Under the pieces are notes generated by a model. That model had not been told where the DNA came from. It made no database searches and saw only the letters and a list, made by a program, of their open reading frames with translations. From contig PLHD01000010.1 of assembly GCA_003138815.1 (NCBI GenBank), positions 124,308-188,307 on the forward strand: a stretch of 64,000 nucleotides of DNA. Reading direction: 5' to 3'. This stretch comes from Acidimicrobiaceae bacterium. Its GTDB lineage: Bacteria > Actinomycetota > Acidimicrobiia > Acidimicrobiales > RAAP-2. Shown here piece after piece: positions 32,884 through 44,045 of this stretch (within the stretch, counting starts at the first letter, position 1; each line of letters starts with the position of its first letter). Made by a program: the position numbers and the translations under genes.

Positions 32884-33792
32884 ATGACGAACGTCATCGA
32901 GGTGAACAATCTCACGAAGAGGTTCGGCAAGCTCGCGGCGGTCGACGACGTCTCGTTCAGCGTTCGTCAGGGCGAGATCTTTGGACTGCTCGGCGAGAAC
33001 GGCGCCGGCAAGACGACCACCATCGAGATCCTCGAAGGTTTCCAGCGGGCCGACCACGGAACGGCGCTGGTCCTGGGGGTCAATCCCTGCCTCGCCCATC
33101 GTGGCTGGCACGACCGGATCGGGCTCGTGCTCCAGGAATCGGACTTCGATCCGGTCCACACGGTCAACGAGACGCTGAAACTGTTCGCGAGTTTCTTCTC
33201 GAACCCGCGTGACGTGTCCGAGACGCTCAAAATGGTCGGGCTCACGGACAAGGCGGGTGAACGGGTGGGCCGTCTCTCGGGCGGGCAGAAGCGGCGGGTG
33301 GACGTGGCCCTCGGGATCATCGGCCACCCCGAAGTGCTCTTCCTCGACGAGCCCACGACGGGCTTCGATCCGGTCGCCCGCCGGGAGTTCTGGACCGTGA
33401 TCGAAGGGCTGCGCGAGGTGGGCACCTCGATCGTGCTCACCACGCACTACATGGAGGAGGCCGAGCGGCTCTGCGACCGGCTCGCCATCATGGCCAAGGG
33501 CCAGATCGTGGCGGAGGGGACCTCGGCCGCGCTCATCAGTGCCATGGGCGCGACGACGATCCGCTTCGAGCTCCCGGCCGACGTGGAGGTCTCCACCCTG
33601 CGGTCCATCGCCGGAGCGGACTTCATTCTGCGCGACAACCTGGTCGAGGTGCTTCTGGGCACCGGCGTGGCGGAGGTGCTGCTGCGTCTGCTGCAATGGT
33701 CCGAGACGACGGGAGTCGTGCTGACCAGGCTCGAGGTCGTCAGGCCGACGCTGAACGACGTATTCCTGGGTGCCACCGGGTGTGACGAATGA
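32884..33792 (+). CDS. ABC transporter ATP-binding protein (ABC-2 type exporter)
   Basis: GLLGENGAGKTTTIEILEGFQ, LSGGQKRRVDVALGIIGHPEVLFLDEPTTGFDPVAR. Confidence 0.88.
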   Translation: MTNVIEVNNLTKRFGKLAAVDDVSFSVRQGEIFGLLGENGAGKTTTIEILEGFQRADHGTALVLGVNPCLAHRGWHDRIGLVLQESDFDPVHTVNETLKLFASFFSNPRDVSETLKMVGLTDKAGERVGRLSGGQKRRVDVALGIIGHPEVLFLDEPTTGFDPVARREFWTVIEGLREVGTSIVLTTHYMEEAERLCDRLAIMAKGQIVAEGTSAALISAMGATTIRFELPADVEVSTLRSIAGADFILRDNLVEVLLGTGVAEVLLRLLQWSETTGVVLTRLEVVRPTLNDVFLGATGCDE

Positions 33793-34568
33793 GGTTCATG
33801 CGGCTCAGCGTCGCCCAAGCCGTCTACAACCTGCGGGCCTACCTGCGCAGCGCGCGCACCGTCGTGCTGGGCGTCGTCATGCCGGTCGGGCTGCTGGTGA
33901 TCCTCAGCTGGGTCTTCGCTCACCAGGGCGAGATAGCGGCCGCGGCTGGCTACCAGATCAGCGCCATCGCGTTCTACGCGGGAGGTCTCACCGCGTACGG
34001 CCTCATGCTCGGGACCTTCACGGGCGTGATGGTCGCCGTCGTCAGTGCTCGCGAAGCCGGCTGGCTGAAGAGGTTCCGCGGCTCGCCCATGCCTCCCGGC
34101 GCCTACCTGGCGGGCCAGATCATCTTCAACGTCGTCATCTCGCTCGGACTCGTGATCGTCATGATGCTCATTGCGACGCTGGTCTACAGCCTGCACGTGC
34201 GCACGGTCGCCCTCGTGGCCGTCTTCTGCTATTCGCTGCTCGGCGTCTTCTGCTTCACCGCGATCGCGCTCGCCATCACCAAGGTCATCACGACCCCGGA
34301 GATGGCCTCGTCGGTCGGCCCGACCGCCACGATCACGCTGAGCTTCACCAGCGGCGTCTTCCTGCCCCCGGACCTGATGCCGCACTGGCTGACCAACGTT
34401 GCGAACTACCTGCCGCTCGAACCCCTCGCCCAGTCGATGCAGAGTGCCCTCGCCAGCACCGTCGGGACCGGTTTCCAGTTGAGGACGTTCGTCGTGCTGG
34501 GAATCTGGGGCGTGGTCGGGTTCGCAGTGGCGCAGTGGACGTTCACCTGGCAGCCGTTGCGGCGTTAG
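33789..34568 (+). CDS. ABC-2 type transporter permease
   Basis: Six-TM ABC-2 pattern; overlaps upstream ATPase stop by 4 nt. Confidence 0.82.
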   Translation: MRFMRLSVAQAVYNLRAYLRSARTVVLGVVMPVGLLVILSWVFAHQGEIAAAAGYQISAIAFYAGGLTAYGLMLGTFTGVMVAVVSAREAGWLKRFRGSPMPPGAYLAGQIIFNVVISLGLVIVMMLIATLVYSLHVRTVALVAVFCYSLLGVFCFTAIALAITKVITTPEMASSVGPTATITLSFTSGVFLPPDLMPHWLTNVANYLPLEPLAQSMQSALASTVGTGFQLRTFVVLGIWGVVGFAVAQWTFTWQPLRR

Positions 34569-35422
34569 CCGGCGACACCGACGTTTCGTATGCAACCCAG
34601 GCCTTCGATGGACGTGAGCACCGCGTCGCCAACCCTCAGGAAGATCGGCGGCCTCTGTCCCTGGCCGACCCCGTGGGGACTGCCGGTGAAGATGATGTCG
34701 CCGGGTCGCAGCTCGCACACGCTCGAGATGTACGACACGAGCTCGCCCACGCCGAAGTTCATGTCGCTGGTGTTGGAGTCCTGGTACAAGACGCCGTTCA
34801 CCTCGCACGTGATCTCGAGCGAGTCGGGGGTGGCGATCTCGTCGATGGTCGTGAGCCACGGACCGATCGGCGAGAAGTTCTCGTAGGACTTGCCGAGCGA
34901 GAACTGGGCCGAGGGTCCCTGCATCTGCAGGTCGCGACAACTCAGGTCGTTGCCCACGCAGTAGCCGGCCACGTACGCGAAGGCGTCGTCCGGCGAGACG
35001 TGGCGGCCGCGCCTGCCGATCACCACCACGAGCTCGGACTCCCAGTCGACGCGCGACGACGGTATCGGAAAGCAACTGTTCGCCCCGCCCAGCGAAGAGG
35101 CGAACTTGGTGAAGACCATCGGCTTGGCCGGCACCGTGAGATTCATCTCGAGCGCGTGGGTGCGGTAGTTGAGTCCGATGGCGAAGACCTGGCTCGGCCG
35201 GCTCACGACTGGCCCGAGGCGGGCGTCACCCAGCAGCTCATCCGGCGTCGTTGGCTCGGTGACGTCGGGACCGGCCTCGGCCAGCCATGAGCGCAGCTCG
35301 TCGAGCTGTCCCACGACAACGTCGGTGCTCGTGGAGAACCTCCCGGCCGACGCCCGCTCCACGTCGATGAGGCCATTGTCGGTGACGAGTGTGGCGCGGT
35401 TGTCGAGATTGGCTATGCGCAT
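34565..35422 (-). CDS. Fumarylacetoacetate hydrolase family protein
   Basis: FAIGLNYRTHALEM...PMVFTKFASSLGG...VDWESELVVVIGRRGRHV...GPWLTTIDEI...IFTGSPHGVGQG. Confidence 0.88.
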   Translation of the reverse strand: MRIANLDNRATLVTDNGLIDVERASAGRFSTSTDVVVGQLDELRSWLAEAGPDVTEPTTPDELLGDARLGPVVSRPSQVFAIGLNYRTHALEMNLTVPAKPMVFTKFASSLGGANSCFPIPSSRVDWESELVVVIGRRGRHVSPDDAFAYVAGYCVGNDLSCRDLQMQGPSAQFSLGKSYENFSPIGPWLTTIDEIATPDSLEITCEVNGVLYQDSNTSDMNFGVGELVSYISSVCELRPGDIIFTGSPHGVGQGQRPPIFLRVGDAVLTSIEGLGCIRNVGVAG

Positions 35423-35563
35423 GTGGTCCTGTGGTTCCTTGGATTCGGCGACTTCGGCTTACGAAAGGCTACCGGCTGCGCACGAGGAGCCCGGTGCTCT
35501 GGCGACGTCCCTGGGACGGCGCACTACATTGTCCTCAGCAATGCCCTAGTCGTCAGGACCGTC

Positions 35564-36634
35564 GTGTCGCAACTATTCCGATCCCTCCAACTGCGCGACG
35601 TCGAGTTCGCGAACCGCACCTGGGTCAGCCCCATGTGCCAGTACTCTGCCGTGGACGGCCTCGTGGGAGCCTGGCACCTCGTCCACCTGGGCGTCCTGGC
35701 GACCGGCGGTGCCGGGCTGGTCATGGCCGAGGCCACCGGGGTGTTGCCCGAGGGGCGTATCTCGGTGAACTGCCCGGGCATCTGGAGCGAGGCACAGGTC
35801 GCCGCGTGGCGTCCGGTCGTCGATTTCGCCCACTCCCAGGGAACGAAGATAGGCATCCAGCTGGCACACGCGGGGCGCAAGGGCTCGACGCTTTCGCCCT
35901 GGGCCGACCATCTCATGGCGAGCGAGGAGGAGGGCGGCTGGACGGCCGTCGCGCCGAGCGCGTTGGCCTTCGAGGGCTACGACGTGCCCCACGCGCTGAG
36001 TTCGGCCGAGATCAACGCGACGGTCCAGGCGTTCGCCGCCGCCGCCACGAGGGCGACGTCGGCGGGCTTCGACGTCATCGAGCTGCACGCGGCGCACGGT
36101 TACCTCGCCCACCAGTTCCTCTCGCCCCTGTCGAATCGACGGTCGGACCAGTACGGAGGATCCTTCGAGAATCGCGTCAGGTTCCTCTGCGAGGTCGTCG
36201 AAGCGGTGCGAGCGGTGCTCGACAGTGGCGTCCCGCTCTTCGTTCGGATCTCGGCTACCGATTACACCGAGGGCGGCTGGGACCTTGGGCAGTCGGTCCG
36301 CCTGGCCAAGCAGCTCAAGGTGCTGGGCGTCGACCTCGTCGATGTCTCCTCGGGCGGCAACGTCGCCGGCGCGAGGATTCCGGTGGGCCCCGGCTACCAG
36401 GTTCACTTCGCCGAGACGATCCGCAGCGAGACCGAGCTGGCGACCAGCGCGGTGGGGCTGATCACCGAGCCCGAGCAGGCCGAGGAGATCGTCGCCTCGG
36501 GACGGGCCGACGCGGTGATGCTGGCACGGGCCAACCTGCGCAATCCCCGGTGGTCGCTCATGGCGGCCGAGAGGCTCGGCGAGTTCATTGTCTGGCCCCG
36601 TCAGCTGGAGCGGGCGCGCACGCTGCGCGCGTAG
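35564..36634 (+). CDS. NADH:flavin oxidoreductase (old yellow enzyme, YqjM-like)
   Basis: FANRTWVSPMCQYSAVDG..., IQLAHAGRKGS, HAAHGYLAHQFLSPLSNRRSDQYGGSFENRVRF. Confidence 0.88.
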   Translation: MSQLFRSLQLRDVEFANRTWVSPMCQYSAVDGLVGAWHLVHLGVLATGGAGLVMAEATGVLPEGRISVNCPGIWSEAQVAAWRPVVDFAHSQGTKIGIQLAHAGRKGSTLSPWADHLMASEEEGGWTAVAPSALAFEGYDVPHALSSAEINATVQAFAAAATRATSAGFDVIELHAAHGYLAHQFLSPLSNRRSDQYGGSFENRVRFLCEVVEAVRAVLDSGVPLFVRISATDYTEGGWDLGQSVRLAKQLKVLGVDLVDVSSGGNVAGARIPVGPGYQVHFAETIRSETELATSAVGLITEPEQAEEIVASGRADAVMLARANLRNPRWSLMAAERLGEFIVWPRQLERARTLRA

Positions 36635-36780
36635 CCGTCTCGGTCCAGGGGCGTCGCCGAGGCCGCCCGGAGGGTACAATTGCCTTGCCAAGACCGGCTT
36701 GAGACCCGGTGTTCGTGTCGCGATGCGCGCGAAAGAGGACGTTGCAGAGAGGGTGATTCCAGCCGCTGGTTGGACACAGT

Positions 36781-38193
36781 ATGGAGAAGAAGGATCCCTT
36801 CGTCTTGCGTCACCTCGCCGACGTCCAGCCCGACCTCTGGTGGCTCGACTCGGACCCGCTCGAGCCCGCCTCGCATTCCGCGCTGATCGGCGATATCGGT
36901 GCCGACCTCTGCGTGGTGGGGGCCGGCTACACCGGCCTGTGGACCGCGCTGCTCGCCAAGGAGCGTCACCCCGAGCGCGTCGTCGTCGTCGTTGAGCAGT
37001 TCGAGACTGGAGCGGGCGCCTCGGGCCGTAACGGCGGGTTCTGCTCCTACTCGCTGACCCACGGATTCGCCAACGGGATGCACCGGTTCGCCAAGGAGAT
37101 GGACGTCATCGAGCGTCTGGGCCGCGAGAACCTCAACGAGATCGAGGCGACCATTGCGCGCTACGGCATCGAATGCGACTTCGAGCGCACCGGGGAGCTG
37201 CGGGTGGCCGTGGCGTCGTGGCAGCTGCGCGACATGCACGAGGAGGCGAAGCTGCGAAACGCGATGGGTGACCACGTGCAGGTCCTGAGCCGAGAAGAGG
37301 TCAGGGCGCGGGTGCACTCCCCCCTCTACGAAGGCGGCATCTTCGACCACGACGGGACCGCGCTGGTTGACCCCGCCCGCCTGGTCTGGGGACTCGAGCG
37401 GGCCTGCCTGTCGCTCGGCGTGCGGATCTTCGAGCAGTCCAAGGTGGAGCGGCTCGAGGACGTCGCCGGCGGGGTGCGGGTGCACACGTCCTACGGCTCG
37501 GTCACCGCGGCGCGGGTGGCGCTGGCGACCAATGTGTTCACCTCGCTCATTCGCAGCGCCCGCAAGTACGTGGTACCGGTGTACGACTACCAGCTGGTCA
37601 CCGAGCCGCTCACCCCCGAGCAGCTCGAGAGCATCGGCTGGGACGGCCGCGAGGGAGTGGCCGACGCCGGCAACCAGTTCCACTACTACCGCCTGACGAA
37701 AGACCAGAGCATCCTCTGGGGAGGCTACGACGCCATCTACAACTTCCGCGGCAAGGTGCGGCGCGAGTACGAGTTCAACGCCGAGACCTACGCCACCCTG
37801 GCGGGACACTTCCTAAAGACGTTCCCCCAGCTCGCGGGCGTCAAGTTCACCCACGCCTGGGGCGGCGCGATCGACACCTGCACGCGGTTCTCCCCGTTCT
37901 GGGGGACCGCCCACCGCGGCAAGGTCGCCTACGTGCTCGGCTACACGGGCCTCGGGGTGGGCTCCACGCGGTTCGGTGCGGCGACCATGCTGGACCTGCT
38001 CGACGGTGTGCAGACCGAAGGCACCGCGCTCACCATGGTGAGGAAGAAGCCCATGCCGTTTCCGCCCGAGCCGCTGCGCTGGATCTTCATCCGAATCTCG
38101 CAGTGGGCCCTGAAGCGCGCCGACGAGCACGAAGGCCGACGGAACCTGTGGCTGAGGGCGATGGACCTGCTCGGCGTCGGCTTCGACTCGTAG
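36781..38193 (+). CDS. FAD-dependent oxidoreductase (DadA/gamma-glutamylputrescine oxidase-like)
   Basis: DLCVVGAGYTGLWTALLAKERHPERVVVVVEQFETGAGASGRNGGFCSYSLTHG. Confidence 0.82.
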   Translation: MEKKDPFVLRHLADVQPDLWWLDSDPLEPASHSALIGDIGADLCVVGAGYTGLWTALLAKERHPERVVVVVEQFETGAGASGRNGGFCSYSLTHGFANGMHRFAKEMDVIERLGRENLNEIEATIARYGIECDFERTGELRVAVASWQLRDMHEEAKLRNAMGDHVQVLSREEVRARVHSPLYEGGIFDHDGTALVDPARLVWGLERACLSLGVRIFEQSKVERLEDVAGGVRVHTSYGSVTAARVALATNVFTSLIRSARKYVVPVYDYQLVTEPLTPEQLESIGWDGREGVADAGNQFHYYRLTKDQSILWGGYDAIYNFRGKVRREYEFNAETYATLAGHFLKTFPQLAGVKFTHAWGGAIDTCTRFSPFWGTAHRGKVAYVLGYTGLGVGSTRFGAATMLDLLDGVQTEGTALTMVRKKPMPFPPEPLRWIFIRISQWALKRADEHEGRRNLWLRAMDLLGVGFDS

Positions 38194-38195
38194 AA

Positions 38196-38232
38196 CACAG
38201 CAGCCCCGGCCGCTCGGGCCGGGGCTGCTGTG
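38196..38232. terminator. Strong bidirectional hairpin between convergent genes
   Basis: CACAGCAGCCCCGGCC-GCTCG-GGCCGGGGCTGCTGTG read directly, just after stop at 38193 and before acs stop at 38253. Confidence 0.75.
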
Positions 38233-38252
38233 CGGGTCTGAGCCGAGGAGGT

Positions 38253-40391
38253 TTACTCCTCGGAGCCGAAGTTCAGGATCGACTGGAGCTCCGCCGCGCT
38301 GAGATCGCGCGGCTGCTCCCCTCGCGCCACCTTCTCGCTCTCAACGAAGTGCCGGATGTCCGTGACGACGTCGGGGTTGGCCAGCGTCGTGATGTCGCCC
38401 ACGTCGGTGAAGTTCGAGATCGACGCGATGACCCGGCGCATGATCTTGCCCGAGCGGGTCTTGGGCATGTCGGCCACGATCCAGACGTTCTTGGGTCGGG
38501 CGATCTTGCCGATCTCCGTCTCGATCATTCGCGACACCTTTTCGGCCACGTCCACGCCCGGATCGACCCCGGGCTTGACCGCGATGTACATCTCGACGAC
38601 GTGACCGCGGACCTCGTCGACCACCGGAACCGCGGCGGCCTCGGCGACCTCGTCGACCATGAGCGCCGCCGACTCGAGCTCCTTGGTGCCCAGACGGTGT
38701 CCGGATACGTTGATCACGTCGTCTACGCGGCCGAGGATCCGGTAGTAGCCGTCCTTGGCCTGCATCGCGCCGTCGTTGGCGAAGTACGGCCAGTCGTGCC
38801 AGTCCGTGCTCTTGGGGTCCTTGTTGTACTTCTCGTAGTACGTCTTGACGAACCGGTCGGGGTCGCCCCAGATGGTCTGGAAGATCCCCGGCCACGGGTT
38901 GCGGATGCAGATGTTGCCGGCGTGGCCGCTGCCGGCTTTCACCTCATCGCCGTTCTCGTCCAGGATCCGCGGGAAGATGCCGATGACGGCCGGTCCGCAG
39001 CTGCCCGGCTTCATCGCGTCCAGCGCCGGCAGGGTGCTCCCGAGGAAGCCTCCGTTCTCGGTCTGCCACCAGGTGTCGACGATCACGGCCTCACCCTTGC
39101 CGACGACCTCGTGGTACCAGCGCCACACGTCGGGCTCGATCGGTTCGCCCACGGTCGTCATGTGCTTGAAGTGGTAGTTGTACTTCGCCGGCTCGTCCGG
39201 TCCGACCTTGCGCAAGGTGCGGATCGTCGTGGGAGCGGTGTGGAACTGGGTCACTCCGAGTCTCTCGGCGATCCTCCACATGCGCCCGGCGTCGGGGTAC
39301 GTGGGCACGCCCTCGTACATGACCGTGGTGGTGCCCAGGGCCAGCGGCCCGTAGACGATGTAGGAGTGCCCGGTGATCCAGCCGATGTCGGCCGCGCACC
39401 AGTACGTGTCCTCGGGGTGGATGTCCTGGTAGTACTTGGACGTTCCCGCCACGTACGAGAGGTAGCCGCCCGTGCTGTGCTGGCAGCCCTTGGGCTTGCC
39501 CGTGGTGCCGCTCGAGTACATGATGAACAGCGGCGCCTCGGCCGGCATCGAAACCGGGTCGACCAACTTGCCCTTGTACTCGGGCATGATCTCGTCGACG
39601 AAGAAGTCCCTGCCTGGAACCATCGGGCTCTTGGAGGCGTACTCGCCGGGGTTGCGGCGGAACACCAGCACCTTCTCAACCGTGACGCCGTCTTCGAGGG
39701 CCCTCGCTACTGCCTCATCAGCCTTGGCCTTGTGGTCCTGGAGCTCGCCGTTGCGGTAGTACCCATCCATGGTCACAAGGATCTTGCTCTTCGAGTCGGC
39801 GATGCGCCCGCCGCACGCGGAGCCGGAGAAGCCGCCGAAGACCTGGGAGTGAATGACGCCGAGGCGGGCGCACGCGAGCATCGCGATGGGCAGGTCCGGC
39901 ACCATGGGCATGTGGAACGTCGCCACGTCGCCGGTCTCGACGCCGCAGAAGCCCTTCAGCAACGCGGCGAACTCGTTGACGCGCATGTAGAGCTCTTGAT
40001 AGGTGATGACCTCGGTGTCGGTGTCCTCGGGCTCGGGCACCCAGATGATCGCCGCCTTGTTGCGGTCGGTCTTGAGGTGTCGGTCTACGCAGTTGTAGGA
40101 GGCGTTCAGCCGCCCGCCGACGAACCACTTCCAGAATGGCGCGTTGCTCGTGTCGAGGGTCGTGTGCCAATACTTGTCCCAGGTCAGAAGGTCGGCGTAC
40201 TCCTTGAAGCACTCGGGATAGTTCTTCTCACTGAAGCGCTCGCGGATGCTCGGGTCGCTGGCGTTCGCCTGACCGATGAATTTCGCCGAAGGAGCGTAAT
40301 ACCCCTCCTCACGCCAGTGCACCGCGATCTGAGCCTCCGAGGCCTGATCCGACTCGAACTCTTCAGCCTCTTTGTCGCCCTTTTTTGACAT
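38253..40391 (-). CDS. acs: Acetate-CoA ligase (acetyl-CoA synthetase)
   Basis: FIMYSSGTTGKPKGCQHSTGGYL..., DTWWQTENGG, GRVDDVINVSGHRLGT, KTRSGKIMRR. Confidence 0.95.
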   Translation of the reverse strand: MSKKGDKEAEEFESDQASEAQIAVHWREEGYYAPSAKFIGQANASDPSIRERFSEKNYPECFKEYADLLTWDKYWHTTLDTSNAPFWKWFVGGRLNASYNCVDRHLKTDRNKAAIIWVPEPEDTDTEVITYQELYMRVNEFAALLKGFCGVETGDVATFHMPMVPDLPIAMLACARLGVIHSQVFGGFSGSACGGRIADSKSKILVTMDGYYRNGELQDHKAKADEAVARALEDGVTVEKVLVFRRNPGEYASKSPMVPGRDFFVDEIMPEYKGKLVDPVSMPAEAPLFIMYSSGTTGKPKGCQHSTGGYLSYVAGTSKYYQDIHPEDTYWCAADIGWITGHSYIVYGPLALGTTTVMYEGVPTYPDAGRMWRIAERLGVTQFHTAPTTIRTLRKVGPDEPAKYNYHFKHMTTVGEPIEPDVWRWYHEVVGKGEAVIVDTWWQTENGGFLGSTLPALDAMKPGSCGPAVIGIFPRILDENGDEVKAGSGHAGNICIRNPWPGIFQTIWGDPDRFVKTYYEKYNKDPKSTDWHDWPYFANDGAMQAKDGYYRILGRVDDVINVSGHRLGTKELESAALMVDEVAEAAAVPVVDEVRGHVVEMYIAVKPGVDPGVDVAEKVSRMIETEIGKIARPKNVWIVADMPKTRSGKIMRRVIASISNFTDVGDITTLANPDVVTDIRHFVESEKVARGEQPRDLSAAELQSILNFGSEE

Positions 40392-40592
40392 ACATCCCCT
40401 CCTTGTGAGGCAACGCGCGCGAGCACCTTGCCGATGACTGGTAAACACACTCAGATTGAAGCTTGATCCCCCATGCATTTTGCGACCACGAGATACTGCC
40501 CGTACGTTGTTCTATCACGGAAGAATTGATCTGACCACCGGTTCCGAGTCGGACGACGCCCGCTCCTCGGAGATTCAGGAACTGCTCCAGCA

Positions 40593-40634
40593 CGCCAACA
40601 GCGCCCGAGCCGTGCGGCAGGGGCGCTGTTGGCG
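40593..40634. terminator. Hairpin between satP and acs
   Basis: CGCCAACAGCGCCC...GGGCGCTGTTGGCG inverted repeat downstream of satP stop (40668, minus strand). Confidence 0.55.
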
Positions 40635-40667
40635 ACTGATTCGGTGACGAGTCACCGTGCGCGCGTG

Positions 40668-41231
40668 CTATGCGCGCGGACCAACGGGCAGCAGGACCTT
40701 GCCGTGCGTGTCGTTGATGACACCGGCCGCCGAGGCGTACCAGGCGAGCAACGCCGTCAGGACTCCAAGGTATCCGCCTATCTTGACCATCTCGGTGTGC
40801 CCAGCTCCCCAGTTGCCAATTGTCAGGAAGATGAACGTTACGGTAAGGACTAAGAAAACAAGAAAAACTGCGGTTGACGTCTTGGCCGCAGCGACCGTCA
40901 TGTACAGCGTGAAGATAGTCCACGCCAGCAAGTAAATCGCCACCGTGTCCGTCCCGGCCGGGATGGCCGGAATCTTCAAGAGCACATAGAAGCCAATCCA
41001 GAACGCGCCGTACGAGGTGAACGCCAGGGCACCGAAGGTGTTCCTGCGCACAAACTCCCACATACCTGCTGCGAACTGGGCAATGCCGCCGTAGACCAGT
41101 GCAAGAGCTAAGGCCGCAGCCGCCCCTCCACCGTGCCACCAGCCAGCATTGCTGACACTAAGACAAAACGTCGTCATGGCAAATCCGGCAAGGCCTAACG
41201 GCCCCGGATCAGCAACTCCTTGTTCGGACAT
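40668..41231 (-). CDS. satP: GPR1/FUN34/YaaH (SatP) family acetate transporter
   Basis: ADPGPLGLAGFAMTTFCLSVSNAGWW...VYGGIAQFAAGMWEFVRRNTFGALAFTSYGAFWIGF. Confidence 0.9.
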   Translation of the reverse strand: MSEQGVADPGPLGLAGFAMTTFCLSVSNAGWWHGGGAAAALALALVYGGIAQFAAGMWEFVRRNTFGALAFTSYGAFWIGFYVLLKIPAIPAGTDTVAIYLLAWTIFTLYMTVAAAKTSTAVFLVFLVLTVTFIFLTIGNWGAGHTEMVKIGGYLGVLTALLAWYASAAGVINDTHGKVLLPVGPRA

Positions 41232-41334
41232 TTAATTCCCCCCAATTGGTTGAACAACGAGTCACCGGGTTTGATGACTCAAAGTTGATTTAACACCATG
41301 AGGGACCGCCGCGCTGGGACCTTGATGGGTATTT

Positions 41335-41350
41335 TGTGAAGTGATTCACA
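41335..41350. promoter_or_regulatory. CRP-family operator-like palindrome TGTGAAGTGATTCACA
   Basis: Exact match to TGTGA-N6-TCACA about 104 bp upstream of satP start (41231, minus). Confidence 0.6.
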
Positions 41351-41435
41351 TCCAGCCGGGACGTTACCCCCCGGTATTTGTCGGAGATTGCCCACAATCC
41401 TTGACGTGCGACTGGGTCGCGAGGCGTCGATTTCA

Positions 41436-41459
41436 AAGTTGGGACCTAAGTCCCAACTT
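41436..41459. terminator. Hairpin downstream of trpA
   Basis: Perfect inverted repeat AAGTTGGGAC-CTAA-GTCCCAACTT next to trpA stop (41462). Confidence 0.6.
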
Positions 41460-41461
41460 CG

Positions 41462-42225
41462 TTAGTCAAGCGCACGGCGAAACCCGCCAACGAAGGCCTC
41501 CACGCTGCTCGCGTCACCCCCGTCAAGGATGAGTTTCACGAGAGCGGAGCCGACGATGACGCCGTCGCTCTGTTCGCCAGCCTCCCGGGCCTGCTGGGGC
41601 GTCGTGATCCCGATGCCGACGTAGGTCGGCAGATCACTGACGGCGCGGATCGAAGCAACGACGCGCCCCGACTCGCCAGCGTCGCTGGCTCGCCCGGTCA
41701 CTGCCATGCGCGCCGACGCGTAGACGAATCCCTCGCTCGCGTGCGCGATCCGCGCGACGCGGTCCGCGGTGGTCGACGGCGCGACCAGGAAGACGGTGGC
41801 CACGTCGCTCGCGTCGCAGGCCTGCTTCCAGTCGGCGGCTTCCTCGAGGGCGAGGTCGGGCACGATGGCGCCGATGATGTTGCTGGCGCGCAGCTTGCCG
41901 GCCGATCGCTCGAGCCCGTAGTGGTGGAAGATGTTGAAGTACGTCATGGCGATCATCGGGACCGGCGAGCCGAGCGCCGCCAGGTCGGCGCAGATCGAGT
42001 CCAAGGTGGTGCCCGCTTCGAGCGCACGCATCGCCGCGGCTTGGATGACGACGCCGTCCATCATTGGATCGGAGAACGGGATGCCAATCTCCACGGCGTC
42101 GGCCCCGGCGTGAACCGCCGCCTCGACGTGGCGCACCCAGTCGGGAGTGAGGCCGGCGACGAAGTAGGGCACGAGGGCCTTTCGCCCCGTGTCGCGTAGG
42201 TGGCGAAGCTGGACCTCGAGGCTCT

Positions 42226-42229
<4 letters not shown>
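41462..42229 (-). CDS. trpA: Tryptophan synthase alpha subunit
   Basis: [14 protein letters not shown]...[21 protein letters not shown]...[13 protein letters not shown]...[15 protein letters not shown] start overlaps trpB stop. Confidence 0.92.
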
Positions 42230-43389
<1,160 letters not shown>

Positions 43390-43402
43390 GAACTGCGGCG
43401 GA

Positions 43403-44035
43403 TCAGTCACGCGACTCCTCTCGGTGTTCGAAGAACGCCGACGCGCTCGCGACGAAGTCTCGCACGCGACGCGGGTCCTTACGCCCAGGCGCCGTCTCGA
43501 CCCCCGAGGCCACGTCCGCACCCCAAGCGCCGGTCATGGCCAGGACCTCGGCAACATTCCCTGGGGTGAGGCCACCGGCCGCGATGAGCGGCCGCTGGAA
43601 GTGCCGCTGTGATACGTCGTTCCACGTGTGGGGGTCTCCGCTGCCCGGCCGGGGGCCATCGATCAGAACGGCGTCGACGCGGTGCTCGTCGAAGGTGACC
43701 AGCTCGTCGCTGGCGACCGGGATCGCCTTGATGATGGCGACGCCGCGGTCTCGAAGCTCGCCGAACAGCTCGTCAGAGAGTACGCCGTGCACCTGGGCCA
43801 CCTCGACCCCCGTGGCGTCCACGGCCTCGCAGACGAACCTGGTCGTGTTGTCGCGGAACACCCCGACCCGGACGATGGAGCCCTTGGTCGCCGCGGCCAG
43901 GTCGCTCGCCTGGTCGAGCGACAGCTGGCGAGGCGACGCCGCGAGGATGAGCCCGAGGGCGTCGGCACCCGCCTCGATCACGCACTGCGCGTCCTCGAGC
44001 GTAGTGATGCCGCAGATCTTCACGAAGTGCGCCAT
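43403..44035 (-). CDS. trpF: Phosphoribosylanthranilate isomerase
   Basis: [28 protein letters not shown]...[13 protein letters not shown]...[17 protein letters not shown]. Confidence 0.93.
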   Translation of the reverse strand: MAHFVKICGITTLEDAQCVIEAGADALGLILAASPRQLSLDQASDLAAATKGSIVRVGVFRDNTTRFVCEAVDATGVEVAQVHGVLSDELFGELRDRGVAIIKAIPVASDELVTFDEHRVDAVLIDGPRPGSGDPHTWNDVSQRHFQRPLIAAGGLTPGNVAEVLAMTGAWGADVASGVETAPGRKDPRRVRDFVASASAFFEHREESRD

Positions 44036-44045
44036 GGCGGAGAGT

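Noticed and set aside
33447-35075. 542-aa minus-strand ORF
   Set aside because: Overlaps the ABC ATPase/permease and FAH genes; no recognisable protein sequence.
38103-40388. 761-aa plus-strand ORF
   Set aside because: Antisense shadow of acs, which has a clear functional translation on the minus strand.
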